In this document: positions 15,187 to 31,591 of the stretch, piece after piece
Layout: each line of letters opens with the position of its first letter
How positions within the stretch are numbered: the stretch's first letter is position 1
Origin: Leptospira kmetyi serovar Malaysia str. Bejo-Iso9
GTDB lineage: Bacteria; Spirochaetota; Leptospiria; Leptospirales; Leptospiraceae
DNA length: 64,000 nt
Reading direction: 5' to 3'
Assembly (NCBI RefSeq): GCF_000243735.2
Contig: NZ_AHMP02000003.1
Location: 1,699,001-1,763,000, forward strand
The notes under the pieces: generated by a model
The model's input: the letters and a program-made list of their open reading frames with translations, nothing else
What the model was told of the DNA's origin: nothing
Database searches by the model: none
Made by a program: the position numbers and the translations under genes

Positions 15187-15361
15187 TGTGGGAACTCTTA
15201 CGGATCCCTTATGGGCTGTGGGATTTTGTCGATTTCCACGGGAAAATGTAGGAACTCCTATGAATGATCGAATGCACAGGGAAAGTCATGGAATCAAAAC
15301 AAGGGTGGAACTGCTACAATCCATAAAATTTAGAAATCAAAGCTTTGTAGGAACTACCACA
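15187..15361 (-). repeat. Cluster of four family-A dyads
   Basis: TGTGGGAACTCTTACG at 15187, TGTAGGAACTCCTATG at 15247, a decayed copy at about 15303-15318 and TGTAGGAACTACCACA at 15346-15361. Successive starts are about 60, 56 and 43 bases apart. All face the opposite way to the arrays at 44-45 kb. Confidence 0.7.
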
Positions 15362-15812
15362 AAACCTCCGATTTCACGAACGAACAAAAAAACGACAAAA
15401 AGAAGAAATCAACCAACCCATAAATAACATTAGAATATTTTAATTCTTTTACATAATCAAAGAAACGAACCATACCCAAAAAACGAAAAATCAATATTCC
15501 CAATGCTTACCCCATCAGTTTAATCATAAAACTTTACAACTCATCCAACTGAAAAAGGTCCTCTCGCCTTGGGTCACCATTCTTTTCCATTCAAATACCC
15601 AACCCAATCCCATATTCACAACCCAAGATATAACCTGCAAACTTTCAAAGAAGAATTGAGATTCCCCAAAAGAAGAATCAGTCGTAGGAACGACATACTT
15701 AGACATGTTCCGTTTACGAAAAAAACCGAACACGAATTCGAAATAAAAACAAAGATCTCAGAACAAAATAAATTCGGAATTTCCATTTTGTTCGAGTTGC
15801 ACGAGGTTGGGT

Positions 15813-16976
15813 ATGAGCAGAAATTACATTTACATTCTTTTCATTCTATTCCATTTTGATTGTATAGCACATCCGCCGGACAAACCGGACCCGCCCTACA
15901 CTCTTCTCAATTATCTGATCAATCCTTCCGGATCGAATAATAATAACACGCCTACCCCCACGCCATCGCCTTCTTACAACCCGAGCACGATCAGCGATAC
16001 GGGACAAACCCTATGCTACAACAATGCGGGCGCCGCGATCGCCTGCGCGGGAACGGGACAAGATGGAGAATTTTCCGACGTCCCCAATGTACGTTCGTTT
16101 ACCGGACCAACACAACATTCTCAATATACAAACGATTATACGACCTTGGACAATCTTCGCGGTCTCATATGGAAAACTTGTCCGGAAGGTCAAACCGGCG
16201 GGACATGCACCGGACTTGCGAATCAAATTTCCATCACCAATGCTTTGTTAGGCGCTCCCGGTTCTTGCCAAACTCTCAACGCGATGAACGGAGGAAACGG
16301 ATACGCGGGAAAAACCAACTGGAGAATTCCACTCATCCGAGAATTTTTTCCTCTGTATCTTTATACGAACGTTCCTACTCACATGGAAACGACTCAGTTT
16401 CCGAATCCCGATATGAGTGCGTTGTATGTTGCAAACACGGACGACGCGACAAACGCGGCCCAAGCTTGGCAGTTCGATTTTTTAAATATGACGAACACAA
16501 GAACGTTCGCAAAGAATACGAACGGCATACTTCGATGTGTTTCCGGAAATCCGCCGCCCGCACCCTCTTATCAAGTGAATACGGGAGCCTTGTTGGGAAC
16601 CGTAACGGATCGAAACACCAATCTTTTATGGGTAAAATGTCCATTCGGAAAATCCTCCACAACTTGCGCGGTTGGAGTTCTCTTCGTAGGGAATGTGAAT
16701 TCGGCTTATACCAACTGCAACAACTTGGTTTATGCCGGAAGAAGCGACTGGAGATTGCCGAACATCAACGAACTGCTCAGCCTGGTAGATCATTCGATTG
16801 CGGTCGCGCCCGTCATCCCGACGGCGACCTTTCCCAATTTTCCAGGGGCGGTTTTTTGGTCCTCCACGACAAATCCAAACGTTCTGAACGAAAACTTAAC
16901 GATTGATTTCACAAACGGAACCGTAGTTGGAACTTCAAAGTGGGTCGGAGCTCGAGCGATTTGTGTAACGAATTGA
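15813..16976 (+). CDS. DUF1566 lipoprotein, tandem copy 1
   Basis: 387 residues. The hydrophobic N-terminus ends FHFDC, a loose lipobox, followed by a Pro-rich PPDKPDPPY and an Asn/Thr/Pro linker. Two DUF1566 (Lcl C-terminal-like) units follow, at about 105-245 and 265-385, each with a W-R-[IL]-P motif (TNWRIPLIRE; SDWRLPNINELLSL) and an ending cysteine (RCVSG; AICVTN). Likely a surface or periplasmic lipoprotein of unknown ligand. The ATG at 15813 has GAGG six bases upstream. The gene at 17258 has the same layout, indicating duplication. Confidence 0.83.
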   Translation: MSRNYIYILFILFHFDCIAHPPDKPDPPYTLLNYLINPSGSNNNNTPTPTPSPSYNPSTISDTGQTLCYNNAGAAIACAGTGQDGEFSDVPNVRSFTGPTQHSQYTNDYTTLDNLRGLIWKTCPEGQTGGTCTGLANQISITNALLGAPGSCQTLNAMNGGNGYAGKTNWRIPLIREFFPLYLYTNVPTHMETTQFPNPDMSALYVANTDDATNAAQAWQFDFLNMTNTRTFAKNTNGILRCVSGNPPPAPSYQVNTGALLGTVTDRNTNLLWVKCPFGKSSTTCAVGVLFVGNVNSAYTNCNNLVYAGRSDWRLPNINELLSLVDHSIAVAPVIPTATFPNFPGAVFWSSTTNPNVLNENLTIDFTNGTVVGTSKWVGARAICVTN

Positions 16977-17257
16977 TCCACAAAACCGGGAATCTCTGCG
17001 ATCGCTGCAATCGTTTTGCCCATTGTGTCACCGATTGATTCGCAGAAACAAAGAAGAGTATGTTCAGAATATAACCTGAACTCGCTTGTTCTTAAAATTT
17101 GATTCTCAAAAACCCGAGAATATCGTATGTACAAAAACGTTAGATTCATAGATCGGATTCTAAAACGGATATTGGATTCTGAAATCCGGAAATCATTAGA
17201 ACATCCGTATATTCTAATCTTTGAATCTATTGTGAAATAGAACTTTGAGAACGGCCT

Positions 17258-18421
17258 ATGAGATTCATACTTATTTTCTTAACGATGTTGCAACTCGTCT
17301 TCTGCGTAAAACCACCGGACAAACCCGATCCTCCTTACGTAGTTTTGCAGTATTTAAACGGGCAGAATTCTTCTCAAAATCAAAACAATCAGCCGCCCGC
17401 GGAAGAATGTCCGACCGGATTTTCCAACTTCAACGCAAACGCGATCTCCGATACGGGACAAGTCAATTGTTACGGCGGCGGAGGGGGCGGGGTTAGTATT
17501 CCTTGCGCCGCGAACGGAGAAGATGCGGATTACAATAACGTTCCCAACGCGAGAAGTTTCGTAGGACCTACGCAATATTGCAAATACCCGACCGACTACA
17601 CGACTCTCGACACGCTTCACGGTCTCACTTGGAAGTCTTGTGTTCAGGGACAATCCGGTTCGAATTGCGGGATCGGAGTTCCGACTGCGATCACTTGGAC
17701 GGCTGCAAACGCGGGTCTTCCCGGAAGTTGCACGGAATTGAATACTCTCAATGCGGGAAAGGGATACGCGGGAAAAACGAATTGGAGAATTCCGACCGTG
17801 CGAGAACTCGCTTCTTTGTTGCACTACACGAACAATCCGCACATTGACGGTCAATTTCCGAATACGTTTTCGGGCGTCAGCTATTGGAGCAATACGATCG
17901 ATCCGCTGAACCTAGGAAACAATTTCGTAATTCGTTTCGACGCTCCGAATCTCGGATTCTATTCAAACCTGCAAGGATCGATCATCAATCTTCGTTGTGT
18001 TTCCGGAAATACGATCTCTCCTTTCGCCTTTGTAGACAACGGAGACGGAACGGTCACCGATTCGAATACGAATCTTCTTTGGATGAAATGTGTGGATGGA
18101 ACGGCCACACCCGGATGCGCGGGCGCTGCGAACCTGCTTGATTGGAACGGCGCCCGCAATACGTGCGAATTTTCGAATTTTGCGGGAAGAAACAATTGGA
18201 GGCTTCCGAATCCAAACGAACTTTTAAGTATCGCGGATTATACGCAACCGTTGGCTCCCTTGATCCATCCGATCTTTCCGAACAGTCCCGGTTCTCATTG
18301 GACTTCGACAACCTTTGACAATATAAAAACGGGAGCTCTTCTTTTCGACTTTACAAGCGGACAACTGGGATGGAACGACAAAAGCAGTTCTCTTTCGGTC
18401 CGTTGTGTTACCGCAAACTAA
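17258..18421 (+). CDS. DUF1566 lipoprotein, tandem copy 2
   Basis: 387 residues, same architecture as the gene 281 bases upstream: lipobox LQLVFC, then the shared PPDKPDPPY, a linker with a glycine run (GGGGGG) and two DUF1566 units carrying TNWRIPTVRELASLLH and NNWRLPNPNELLSIADY. The start ATGAGA follows a purine-rich stretch. The segment around ISDTGQ ... NVPN.RSF.GPTQ is nearly shared with copy 1 while the linkers differ, so constraint is on the domains. The gap between the copies shows no clear terminator. Confidence 0.84.
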   Translation: MRFILIFLTMLQLVFCVKPPDKPDPPYVVLQYLNGQNSSQNQNNQPPAEECPTGFSNFNANAISDTGQVNCYGGGGGGVSIPCAANGEDADYNNVPNARSFVGPTQYCKYPTDYTTLDTLHGLTWKSCVQGQSGSNCGIGVPTAITWTAANAGLPGSCTELNTLNAGKGYAGKTNWRIPTVRELASLLHYTNNPHIDGQFPNTFSGVSYWSNTIDPLNLGNNFVIRFDAPNLGFYSNLQGSIINLRCVSGNTISPFAFVDNGDGTVTDSNTNLLWMKCVDGTATPGCAGAANLLDWNGARNTCEFSNFAGRNNWRLPNPNELLSIADYTQPLAPLIHPIFPNSPGSHWTSTTFDNIKTGALLFDFTSGQLGWNDKSSSLSVRCVTAN

Positions 18422-18495
18422 AGCAAAGACGACAGATCGGACCAAACAAAAACAACGTTATGCGACACAGCTTGGAACGGAAAACGTAAAATCTT

Positions 18496-18969
18496 TTACA
18501 GCTTATAACCCATTTCCGGCGTCAAAGGAATCGAACTCTTTGCAAAATTACCGATTCCTCTTCCGACTTCCCTACCTCTTTCGTCCCAAAGTGTGGATTC
18601 GGCGATGATTTGATGCGCCGCGTTTTGAACGACCAAACCCTTTGCCAATAAAATCCCGGATTGAATCGGCCGGAGCAAGGTAAGATGGAACGTGGAAGTA
18701 AGAACAAAACTTCCTTTTACGAGAGAATTGGCCGCAAAGAACGCCGCGTCATCCGCCGCCTTGAAGTAAACTACACCGTGGGTCGCACCCGCCGCGTGAA
18801 AGAAATCTTCTCGGATTTGAATCCTAAGTTCGCAAGCGCCTTTGGATATGGTGAGTGTCGGTTTAAAATATTCGTTCACCGGAGCGCCGTTGTACATTTT
18901 TTCCAGTTTTCTATAATGTTCTTCCGAAGTTGTTAAGATCGTTTCTGACATAGCACAATTGGATTTCAT
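18496..18969 (-). CDS. PaaI-like hotdog thioesterase
   Basis: 157 residues (151 if the internal ATG at 18951, MSETIL, is used; neither start has a well-placed ribosome site). The hotdog pattern is clear: FFHAAGATHGVVYFKAADDA forms the central helix region with the family HG, then SFVLTSTFHLTLLRPI and the strand AESTLWDERGREVG. Likely hydrolyses an acyl- or aroyl-CoA. It is followed downstream only by the convergent DUF1566 gene. Confidence 0.84.
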   Translation of the reverse strand: MKSNCAMSETILTTSEEHYRKLEKMYNGAPVNEYFKPTLTISKGACELRIQIREDFFHAAGATHGVVYFKAADDAAFFAANSLVKGSFVLTSTFHLTLLRPIQSGILLAKGLVVQNAAHQIIAESTLWDERGREVGRGIGNFAKSSIPLTPEMGYKL

Positions 18970-19084
18970 CCTACGGAATGGAGAATTCTTTTTTTGTAGG
19001 ATCGATCTCTAAAATATGTTTTCAGGAATAAACTCCGTAAGAATCGGAGGATACCGCATAAAGTAAGACTCAATCTTCCTATCG

Positions 19085-19109
19085 AAATAAAATTCGATAT
19101 AAATCGAAT
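19085..19109 (-). terminator. Probable terminator after the AraC-family gene
   Basis: ATTCGAT (19092-19098) and ATCGAAT (19103-19109) form a seven-base stem with a four-base loop; on the minus strand the stem runs into TTTTATTTCG. It lies about 40 bases after the regulator's stop. Confidence 0.55.
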
Positions 19110-19150
19110 GCGATCGAACGTCGTGTCGCACAAATAATTTTTATATCAAA

Positions 19151-20233
19151 CTATTTCTTTTGTTCTCGAAACTCGCTCGGGGTCATTCCCTTTTCTTCTT
19201 TGAAGGCTCTTAAAAAACTCGTCTTCGAATTGAAACCCGCGTCCAATCCGATTCTTAAAATCGGAAGATCGGTTTCTTTTAAAAGTTCTTCGGCCTTTGC
19301 GATTTTAAATTCCCGGCAGAGTTCCAAAAATCCTTTTCCGAAATATCTTCCGATCACTTGAGACGTCGCGTGCGTGGAAATCCCCAAGATCCGGGAAAGA
19401 GTTCCCAAATCGAAATCCGGGTCCAGATAGGATTTTTCTTCATTCAAGATTTGGAATATTCGTTTTCCATTCTCCGTTACTGTGTCCTCGCTCAAATACG
19501 CTTTTTTGTATTTCGATTCTTCCTTTTCCTCGGATGCGGATTCCGCGTTTTCGGAATAAACTCGGGACCAAGCGAACACGATGATCCAAATTCCGAGCGC
19601 GGCGTTCGAAATCGTTTCCGATCGAAGTCCGGGAAACAAAACGAAGAATAAAATCGAAACCGCCAATAAAAACACGCACACCAATACGAACTTTCGAAAA
19701 ACGGAAACTTCCCGGATCGCGGCGCGGGAGAATTCTTCCTCGAATCCTCCCAATCTGTAATAGATTCTCGTAAAGATCAGAATATTGAACAACAACGTGA
19801 CCGCCCCGATCACCGTACATTCCAAATGCGGGGATTTACGATCTTCCAATATGTACGCGAGTTTTTCGTCCCAACCCATCGCGTAATGCGGTATCGAATA
19901 TAAGAATATGAGAGTCGGAACCGCGAAGAACAGAAGAATCCAAATTCTTCTTTCTTTGGGATATCCGAAATACTTCTGAAGTGCGATCGCGAAAAGCGGC
20001 GCCGCCAACGCGCCCAAAGGATGTCCGACCCTGGATAAATGCGGGAACTCCAGCACAAGACCGGTTTGAAACGCAAGCCCGAGCGCCAAAAGAACGGACA
20101 AAAGCAAAAACGCCCAACCCAATAAGGACGAGTTTCTCCCGGATCGATTCGATCGTTTGAAAAAGAATCCGAGCAACACGGATTGAACCAATCCGGAGGC
20201 GATCACAAAGGAGCCAAAATCTAAACCGAACAA
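19151..20233 (-). CDS. Membrane-bound AraC-family transcription regulator
   Basis: 360 residues: about seven hydrophobic helices (1-225), then an acidic linker and a C-terminal AraC/XylS DNA-binding domain (about 265-358) with RILGISTHATSQVIGRYF and LDAGFNSKTSFLRAFKEEKG as its two helix-turn-helix units. Such integral-membrane regulators are thought to sense an envelope or lipid signal. It starts at TTG with AGGAG seven bases upstream. It is divergent from the outer-membrane protein gene at 20324, a plausible target because they share the intergenic region. Confidence 0.9.
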   Translation of the reverse strand: MFGLDFGSFVIASGLVQSVLLGFFFKRSNRSGRNSSLLGWAFLLLSVLLALGLAFQTGLVLEFPHLSRVGHPLGALAAPLFAIALQKYFGYPKERRIWILLFFAVPTLIFLYSIPHYAMGWDEKLAYILEDRKSPHLECTVIGAVTLLFNILIFTRIYYRLGGFEEEFSRAAIREVSVFRKFVLVCVFLLAVSILFFVLFPGLRSETISNAALGIWIIVFAWSRVYSENAESASEEKEESKYKKAYLSEDTVTENGKRIFQILNEEKSYLDPDFDLGTLSRILGISTHATSQVIGRYFGKGFLELCREFKIAKAEELLKETDLPILRIGLDAGFNSKTSFLRAFKEEKGMTPSEFREQKK

Positions 20234-20323
20234 AAAATTCTCCTAAAAAACGGGTTCCACCCCATGGGGCGGGGCGACCGGTTCCTTGAAACACGCTAAA
20301 GTAGAATCGTTCGGAGGAACCCA

Positions 20324-21094
20324 ATGTCAACAATGTTAAAGAAAACAATTATTTCCCTTCTTCTCTTTTTTACCGCATTCTCCTTAAACGCGGAAGCGGT
20401 TTCGATCCAAGGCGGTCTTTCCCAACCTCTTTTAGGCGGTTGGAATGTGGCGGGCACGTATTACGGTAAGAAATTCTTATTCGAATATTCTCACGGCACG
20501 GATCTGCACTTCGATCGTATGGGCGGCGCGGGTTTAAGCGAGGCTGAAAGAAAACAGGATCTCAAAGTGCACGTCCCTTATACGACGGGTTTCGGGATCG
20601 GTTATCTTTTCACTCCCAACTTCGATCTTCGTCTCGAATTCAAGGAACATTTTTACAGAGTTCAATCCAATACTTCGCCGGACGAACTCTATCTTTCTCA
20701 GGCTCTGGGCATTCGATCCGATCTTCCCGTGAGCGGAAACGGCGCGGAGAATTGGGTGCCTCCCCTTTCTCAAAACGAAAACTTTATGGACGTGACTCTT
20801 CGGAAAGCGGTCGAATCCGAATTTCTTTACAACGCGCATTACGTCATGCCCGGTACGACACATCGTTACAGAACCAGATCCGCGGGTCTCGGTCTTTACT
20901 ATCGCATTTTTCCGTTAGGCGGCAAAGAAGGTTTGATGATCGAGCCTTCGATTCGTTTTTGGCCGAACGTCTGGACCGATTCTCCCAGTCCCGTCGCTTT
21001 CGAAAATCAATACGGGGTTTTGGGTCTTCACAAAGCTCACGATCAAGGTCTGTTCGTAAACGTTTCGATCGGTTACTACAAACGTCTGGAATAA
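20324..21094 (+). CDS. Outer-membrane beta-barrel-like protein
   Basis: 256 residues with a classical signal peptide (cleavage near SLNAEA). The mature part alternates short amphipathic strands (WNVAGTYYGKKFLFEYSHG; TTGFGIGYLFTPNFDLRLEF; SAGLGLYYRIFPLGG) and ends LFVNVSIGYYKRLE, with aromatic residues near the C-terminus, as in eight-stranded outer-membrane barrels. Family unknown. GGAGG sits seven bases before the ATG. A strong terminator follows at 21209-21250. Confidence 0.8.
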   Translation: MSTMLKKTIISLLLFFTAFSLNAEAVSIQGGLSQPLLGGWNVAGTYYGKKFLFEYSHGTDLHFDRMGGAGLSEAERKQDLKVHVPYTTGFGIGYLFTPNFDLRLEFKEHFYRVQSNTSPDELYLSQALGIRSDLPVSGNGAENWVPPLSQNENFMDVTLRKAVESEFLYNAHYVMPGTTHRYRTRSAGLGLYYRIFPLGGKEGLMIEPSIRFWPNVWTDSPSPVAFENQYGVLGLHKAHDQGLFVNVSIGYYKRLE

Positions 21095-21122
21095 AAACGA
21101 GGACGCAAAACGAATTATAAAG

Positions 21123-21136
21123 TTAGAATATTCTAA
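21123..21136. promoter_or_regulatory. Perfect palindrome TTAGAATATTCTAA
   Basis: A 14-base perfect palindrome between the barrel gene and its terminator. Related AGAATATTCT cores occur at 36623-36632 (before the aminotransferase gene) and looser TAGAAT/ATTCTA pairs occur in other AT-rich gaps. It resembles Fur/PerR-family half-sites, but the protein is unknown. Confidence 0.35.
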
Positions 21137-21208
21137 ACATATTATTTTATATCGATCCGTTCGATCTCGGAAGCCTTTTACTCCATCCACGAACATTGAA
21201 GAGTATTC

Positions 21209-21250
21209 GGTCGGACTCGGGCTCCCCGCCCGGGTCCGACCCTTTTTTTT
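21209..21250 (+). terminator. Strong intrinsic terminator
   Basis: GGTCGGAC.CGGGC pairs with GCCCG.GTCCGACC around TCCCC, followed by eight T (21243-21250). It ends the transcript of the outer-membrane protein gene, 115 bases after its stop. Confidence 0.93.
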
Positions 21251-21333
21251 GAAGACGCGGCTTGTCGAGAGTTCGAGGTTTCCCGAACTTGAAGAAGAAA
21301 ATTCTACACAAAGCGAGAAGGATTCAAAAATTC

Positions 21334-22682
21334 TTAAGGAAGTTTCGGAGGAAATTTTAAATTGAGAATTTCGCGCATCGTGTTTTCAAGTTCTACGCGA
21401 AGAGTTTTTTCGTTTTCCGAAACGTACGCTTCAAAAATGGAAGGAAGGCTATCGGGATCGTTGATCGCTCGGATCGTAGCCACCGCTTCGATGCGAAGGT
21501 TCAACTTTTCCCTAGAGTTTCTGGCAAGAACGAGTAACGCAGGAACGGCGTTCTTCTCTTTCAATTCTCCCAAGGAATGAATGAGTTGCCACTTGACCAT
21601 GTTCTCTTTTTCTTCGGAAAGAATTTTCGTAAGTTCGACCGCGCTCGTGTTCGCTCCGAGTTTTCCCACGGCATACGCGGCCTTGGTTCTGAGTTCGGGT
21701 TCCTCTCCGTTCGTCAATACCGCGAGAATTCCCTGACCTCCGCCGTTGTTTCCCAGATCCAAAAGAAGATCGATCATTCTCGCCTTAAGAAACAAAGTGT
21801 CTTCCTTTGCGAGTTGATCCGAGATCGCCTTGGCTCCTTGTTTATCCTGAAAGATCAAAAGCGCTTCCAAAGAAATTCTTCTGAGATCGGGATTGGAATC
21901 CGTAAGTCCCTTATAAAACAACGAGATATACTGGCGGTTCTTTTTGTTTTTGAGAATTTCCAACGCGACCATCTTCACGTCGTCGTCCGGATCGCTCGTC
22001 GCGGACTTTTGAAACTGAGAGAATTTTTCGGTCATCCCGAGCCGATTGATCGCGATCAGATATTTTTTACGAACACCCGAACTTTCGTCGTTTGCAAGTT
22101 TATGAATCTGATTTTGAATCCTTTCGTCCTTGATGATCAAAGAAGATTCGAGAAAATACATTCTTTGTACCGGATCCTTGGACAAGGACATATCGAGCAG
22201 GATCGGAAGCGCGCGGTCGTCCTTCAAAAGATGCATCAAACGATAACTGAGGGTTCTGACCGGGGTTTCTGGATCGCTGAACGCGGCGATTACGGAATAG
22301 ATCAGTCTTTTTTCCTTTTTCTTTTCCGCTAAAAGGAGAATCTCCTTTTTCAAAGTCACGTTAGTCGTCTTTTGAAAGACCGCGTCCAATGCGTTGACCC
22401 AGTTCGGCGCCAAAGAATCAAGATCGTCCAACTCCGAAAAAAGTTTTAGAACCGCGATCTGAGTGCGTTCTTCCGCGGATTCGTTTTGAAAGATCGCGGG
22501 CAGTTCCTTTACGAGATCCAAACGGTTTCTGGAACGGATTTCGGAAATCGCCGCAGCCTGCGTTTTGGAAAAGCCCATTACCTTTTCCTTAAATTCATCC
22601 TTGGGAGTTTCCGCGGCGGAGATCGAAATCGTGATGAGAAAGAATGAAAGAAAAACGGTAGGAACGCTCCGGAAAAAAATCT

Positions 22683-22686
<4 letters not shown>
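21334..22686 (-). CDS. Exported HEAT-repeat protein, probable CTG start
   Basis: The first ATG is at 22578, but in-frame codons upstream encode a textbook signal peptide: Lys-Ile, a long hydrophobic run ([12 protein letters not shown]) and SAAE at the cleavage site. The only start-like codon that fits is CTG at 22686, preceded by GGGAGGG at seven bases and overlapping the TPR stop as CTGA. That gives 450 residues. The mature part is a string of HEAT/PBS-lyase-like repeats (for example [21 protein letters not shown]) forming a scaffold for protein binding, presumably periplasmic. It is the last gene of the ribH-nusB-TPR group. Confidence 0.82.
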
Positions 22687-24741
<2,055 letters not shown>

Positions 24742-24749
<8 letters not shown>

Positions 24750-25158
24750 CGGATTTGATTTCGTTTTTGAGAATTGCGTCGAGTATTCCGTTTATGAACC
24801 GCGAGGATTCTTCGCTTTCGAATTCTTTCGTAAGCTCCACCGCCTCGTCGATCGTAACGTTCTTCGGAACTTCCCAAGTAAACAACAAAGCGTATACGGA
24901 CAAACGAAGAATCGCCTTATTCACGACGCTGATTCTGGAAAAGTCCCAATTTTTGGAATACTTCTTGATCAGAGTATCGATCTGTTCCTGGTTTTTCACA
25001 ACCCCATTTACGATGGAAATGGCGAAATCCCTTTCTTCGGGTTCTGTTTTTTTGTCATACCACTTGAACTTAAGAACCTCTTTGAGCGGAGGTCCGGTAA
25101 GTTCCAATTGGTAAAGTGCCATTACGGCGATTTCTCTGGATGTGCGTCTGGCTGACAT
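24742..25158 (-). CDS. nusB: Transcription antitermination factor NusB
   Basis: 138 residues, all-helical. The N-terminal [19 protein letters not shown] and later [14 protein letters not shown] and [14 protein letters not shown] ... FINGILDAI are NusB signatures. It binds boxA RNA with NusE to allow rRNA readthrough. It follows ribH without a gap, a common bacterial pairing, and overlaps the TPR gene by eight bases. Confidence 0.96.
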
Positions 25159-26467
<1,309 letters not shown>

Positions 26468-26484
26468 AACGCAAACGTCATCCG

Positions 26485-26503
26485 ACGATGAGAATCGTTT
26501 TTT
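26485..26503 (+). terminator. Probable terminator after the TPR lipoprotein gene
   Basis: ACGAT (26485-26489) and ATCGT (26494-26498) close a GAGA tetraloop, followed by six T. The stem is short but the loop is stable. Confidence 0.5.
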
Positions 26504-26658
26504 ACTTTGTTTATATTTGTAAATCAGTTAAGAATTTTCTAAATTAGGATTTTCTAAACAACTCGTTTTGAACGTTTCGTAATCGCCGCGGACGCGGCCG
26601 ATCCGGAAAAAACGCATTCGAAATCCCCGGTTTTTTAAACCGAATTCGAAAAACGAAA

Positions 26659-26820
26659 TCAGTTCCGCTTTTCTTTTCCGACCCGGATCACGAGAGAAAT
26701 CTTGCCGTCGGGTCTTTCCACGACTTCAAAGCCCTCTTCTCTCAGAGTCTTTTTGATTTTATACATTCCAAGATTGACGACTTTAGAGCTTGAAACCGGT
26801 TTTGGAGTGGGTTCTTCCAT
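26659..26820 (-). CDS. Small conserved-looking protein, 53 residues
   Basis: A short frame that reads as a folded protein: MEEPTPKPVSSSKVVNLG at the start, then the amphipathic YKIKKTLREEGFEVVERP and DGKISLVIRVGKEKRN. The pattern helix-strand-turn-strand with E-E-G-F-E-V-V and D-G-K-I resembles a small DNA- or protein-binding domain, but I recognise no family. The ribosome site is weak (AAAAGGG abuts the ATG). It fills the gap between a terminator and the promoter at 26894 and is convergent with the lipoprotein gene. Confidence 0.55.
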   Translation of the reverse strand: MEEPTPKPVSSSKVVNLGMYKIKKTLREEGFEVVERPDGKISLVIRVGKEKRN

Positions 26821-26893
26821 CCCTTTTTATATCGGAAACCGGTAAGGCCGATCTTAAATCCCGAACGCGATTTCTTTAACGAAAGAAGGTTCC

Positions 26894-26922
26894 TTGACAA
26901 GCGTAAGCGGGGAATCTGTTAT
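26894..26922 (+). promoter_or_regulatory. Sigma-70-like promoter, possibly leaderless transcript
   Basis: TTGACA (26894-26899), a 17-base spacer and TGTTAT (26917-26922). Initiation about seven bases later would fall one or two bases before the ATG at 26931, which has no Shine-Dalgarno sequence, so the mRNA may be leaderless. Confidence 0.45.
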
Positions 26923-26930
26923 GAAATCGA

Positions 26931-27517
26931 ATGGCATTTCGCGTCTTTTTTTACACCGCAATTTTTATCGTTCTGGGAGGTTTAGCGTTAGCGGCTTACG
27001 CGCCCGATCTGTTTCAATGGGAAACCGTGGAATGGATCTACGAAAAAAGGACCTTCTTTCTTTTTTCGGCGATTTTTATCGTATCGGTCGTATTGATCTA
27101 TCTGATCTATTTAAAGGCCAAACGGGGAATTCTACATTCCAAAAGCAAAACCGAACTTCATCTCCAGGAATCCCTCAATGAAGTGGTGCAAGACAACCAA
27201 TCCTTATTCTCCTTTTTAAAAACCGCAAAGGACGGACTCGAAAAACAGATCGAATCCTCCAAATCGAAACTTTCCCCCGAATTCTTTTCGGCTTGTTCCG
27301 CCGAATTCTTAAAACTCACTCGGGAATTCGATTCCTCCTCGGATCTGTTCCGGGAAATTCCGCTCGCTCCCGAAGAGGACGAGGACAAAAAGAAAAACGG
27401 AAAGAACTTTAGAATTTCCGAATATTCAGATTTAATCAACCGTCATAGAAAACTTTCCAGAACCCTCGAAAAACTGCGGGAGGATCTGACCCGTCTCCGA
27501 GACAAGGTTTCCAACGT

Positions 27518-27521
<4 letters not shown>
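26931..27521 (+). CDS. Two-helix membrane protein with coiled coil
   Basis: 196 residues: membrane segments at about 5-24 and 41-61, then a long charged helical part (about 65-195) likely to form a coiled coil in the cytoplasm ([18 protein letters not shown]). No family recognised. Its TGA overlaps the ATG of the following amidase lipoprotein by four bases, so a membrane coiled-coil protein and a cell-wall hydrolase are translated as a pair, perhaps a localiser and its enzyme. Confidence 0.82.
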
Positions 27522-28849
<1,328 letters not shown>

Positions 28850-29110
28850 ACGTTTGCGCTTTGCAACGCTTCTTCGCTCTGATTTATAATTAGCTTTTGA
28901 TTTTCTCCGAACAAAGAACGTTAAACAGCATCGATTGAATTCCGCCTAACGGATTTTACCGAAACGGAATAAAAATTTTCATTCCTTTCAATTATTCGTT
29001 GATGCCCTTTCTTTAAAAATTCTTTCCATAATAATCAACCGCAAATTCGATCGAAGAAGGACCGAAAAAATCCGGTTCTAAAAATTGAATTTCGACTCAG
29101 TTAGAACGAT

Positions 29111-31470
<2,360 letters not shown>

Positions 31471-31471
<1 letters not shown>

Positions 31472-31512
31472 CAAGATTTCTTCCTAGAAAGAAGTGTCTT
31501 GTCTTTATCTTT
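31471..31512 (+). terminator. Terminator after the Amt-MCP gene
   Basis: ACAAGA (31471-31476) pairs with TCTTGT (31497-31502), with inner TTCTT/AAGAA pairing, followed by CTTTATCTTT. Confidence 0.6.
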
Positions 31513-31591
31513 GCAAATGATCGATTCCTAACGGAAAGTTTAAGAAAAAAATCGTGGGTTACGATCGACATATCGAAAAGGGGAAAACCCA

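Larger units (their letters stand above)
14728..15812. other. Gene-free interval of about 1.1 kb with repeats
   Basis: No convincing protein gene. It begins with a 34-base tandem repeat (14742-14809) and holds a cluster of four family-A dyads in the reverse orientation (15187-15361). A partial copy (TGTAAGAACTC) is at 15036. From about 15370 to 15790 the DNA is AT-rich and purine-biased on the plus strand, with no motif I can assign. Short open frames here are built from repeat sequence and lack ribosome sites. Confidence 0.7.

Noticed and set aside
15188..15427. Open frame of 79 codons in the 15-kb gap
   Set aside because: It is made of the dyad repeats, has no ribosome site and no protein-like pattern.
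20255..20280. GGTTCC-flanked CCCCATGGGG block as a recombination site
   Set aside because: The palindrome is short, single-copy and in a GC-rich promoter gap; no integrase is near.
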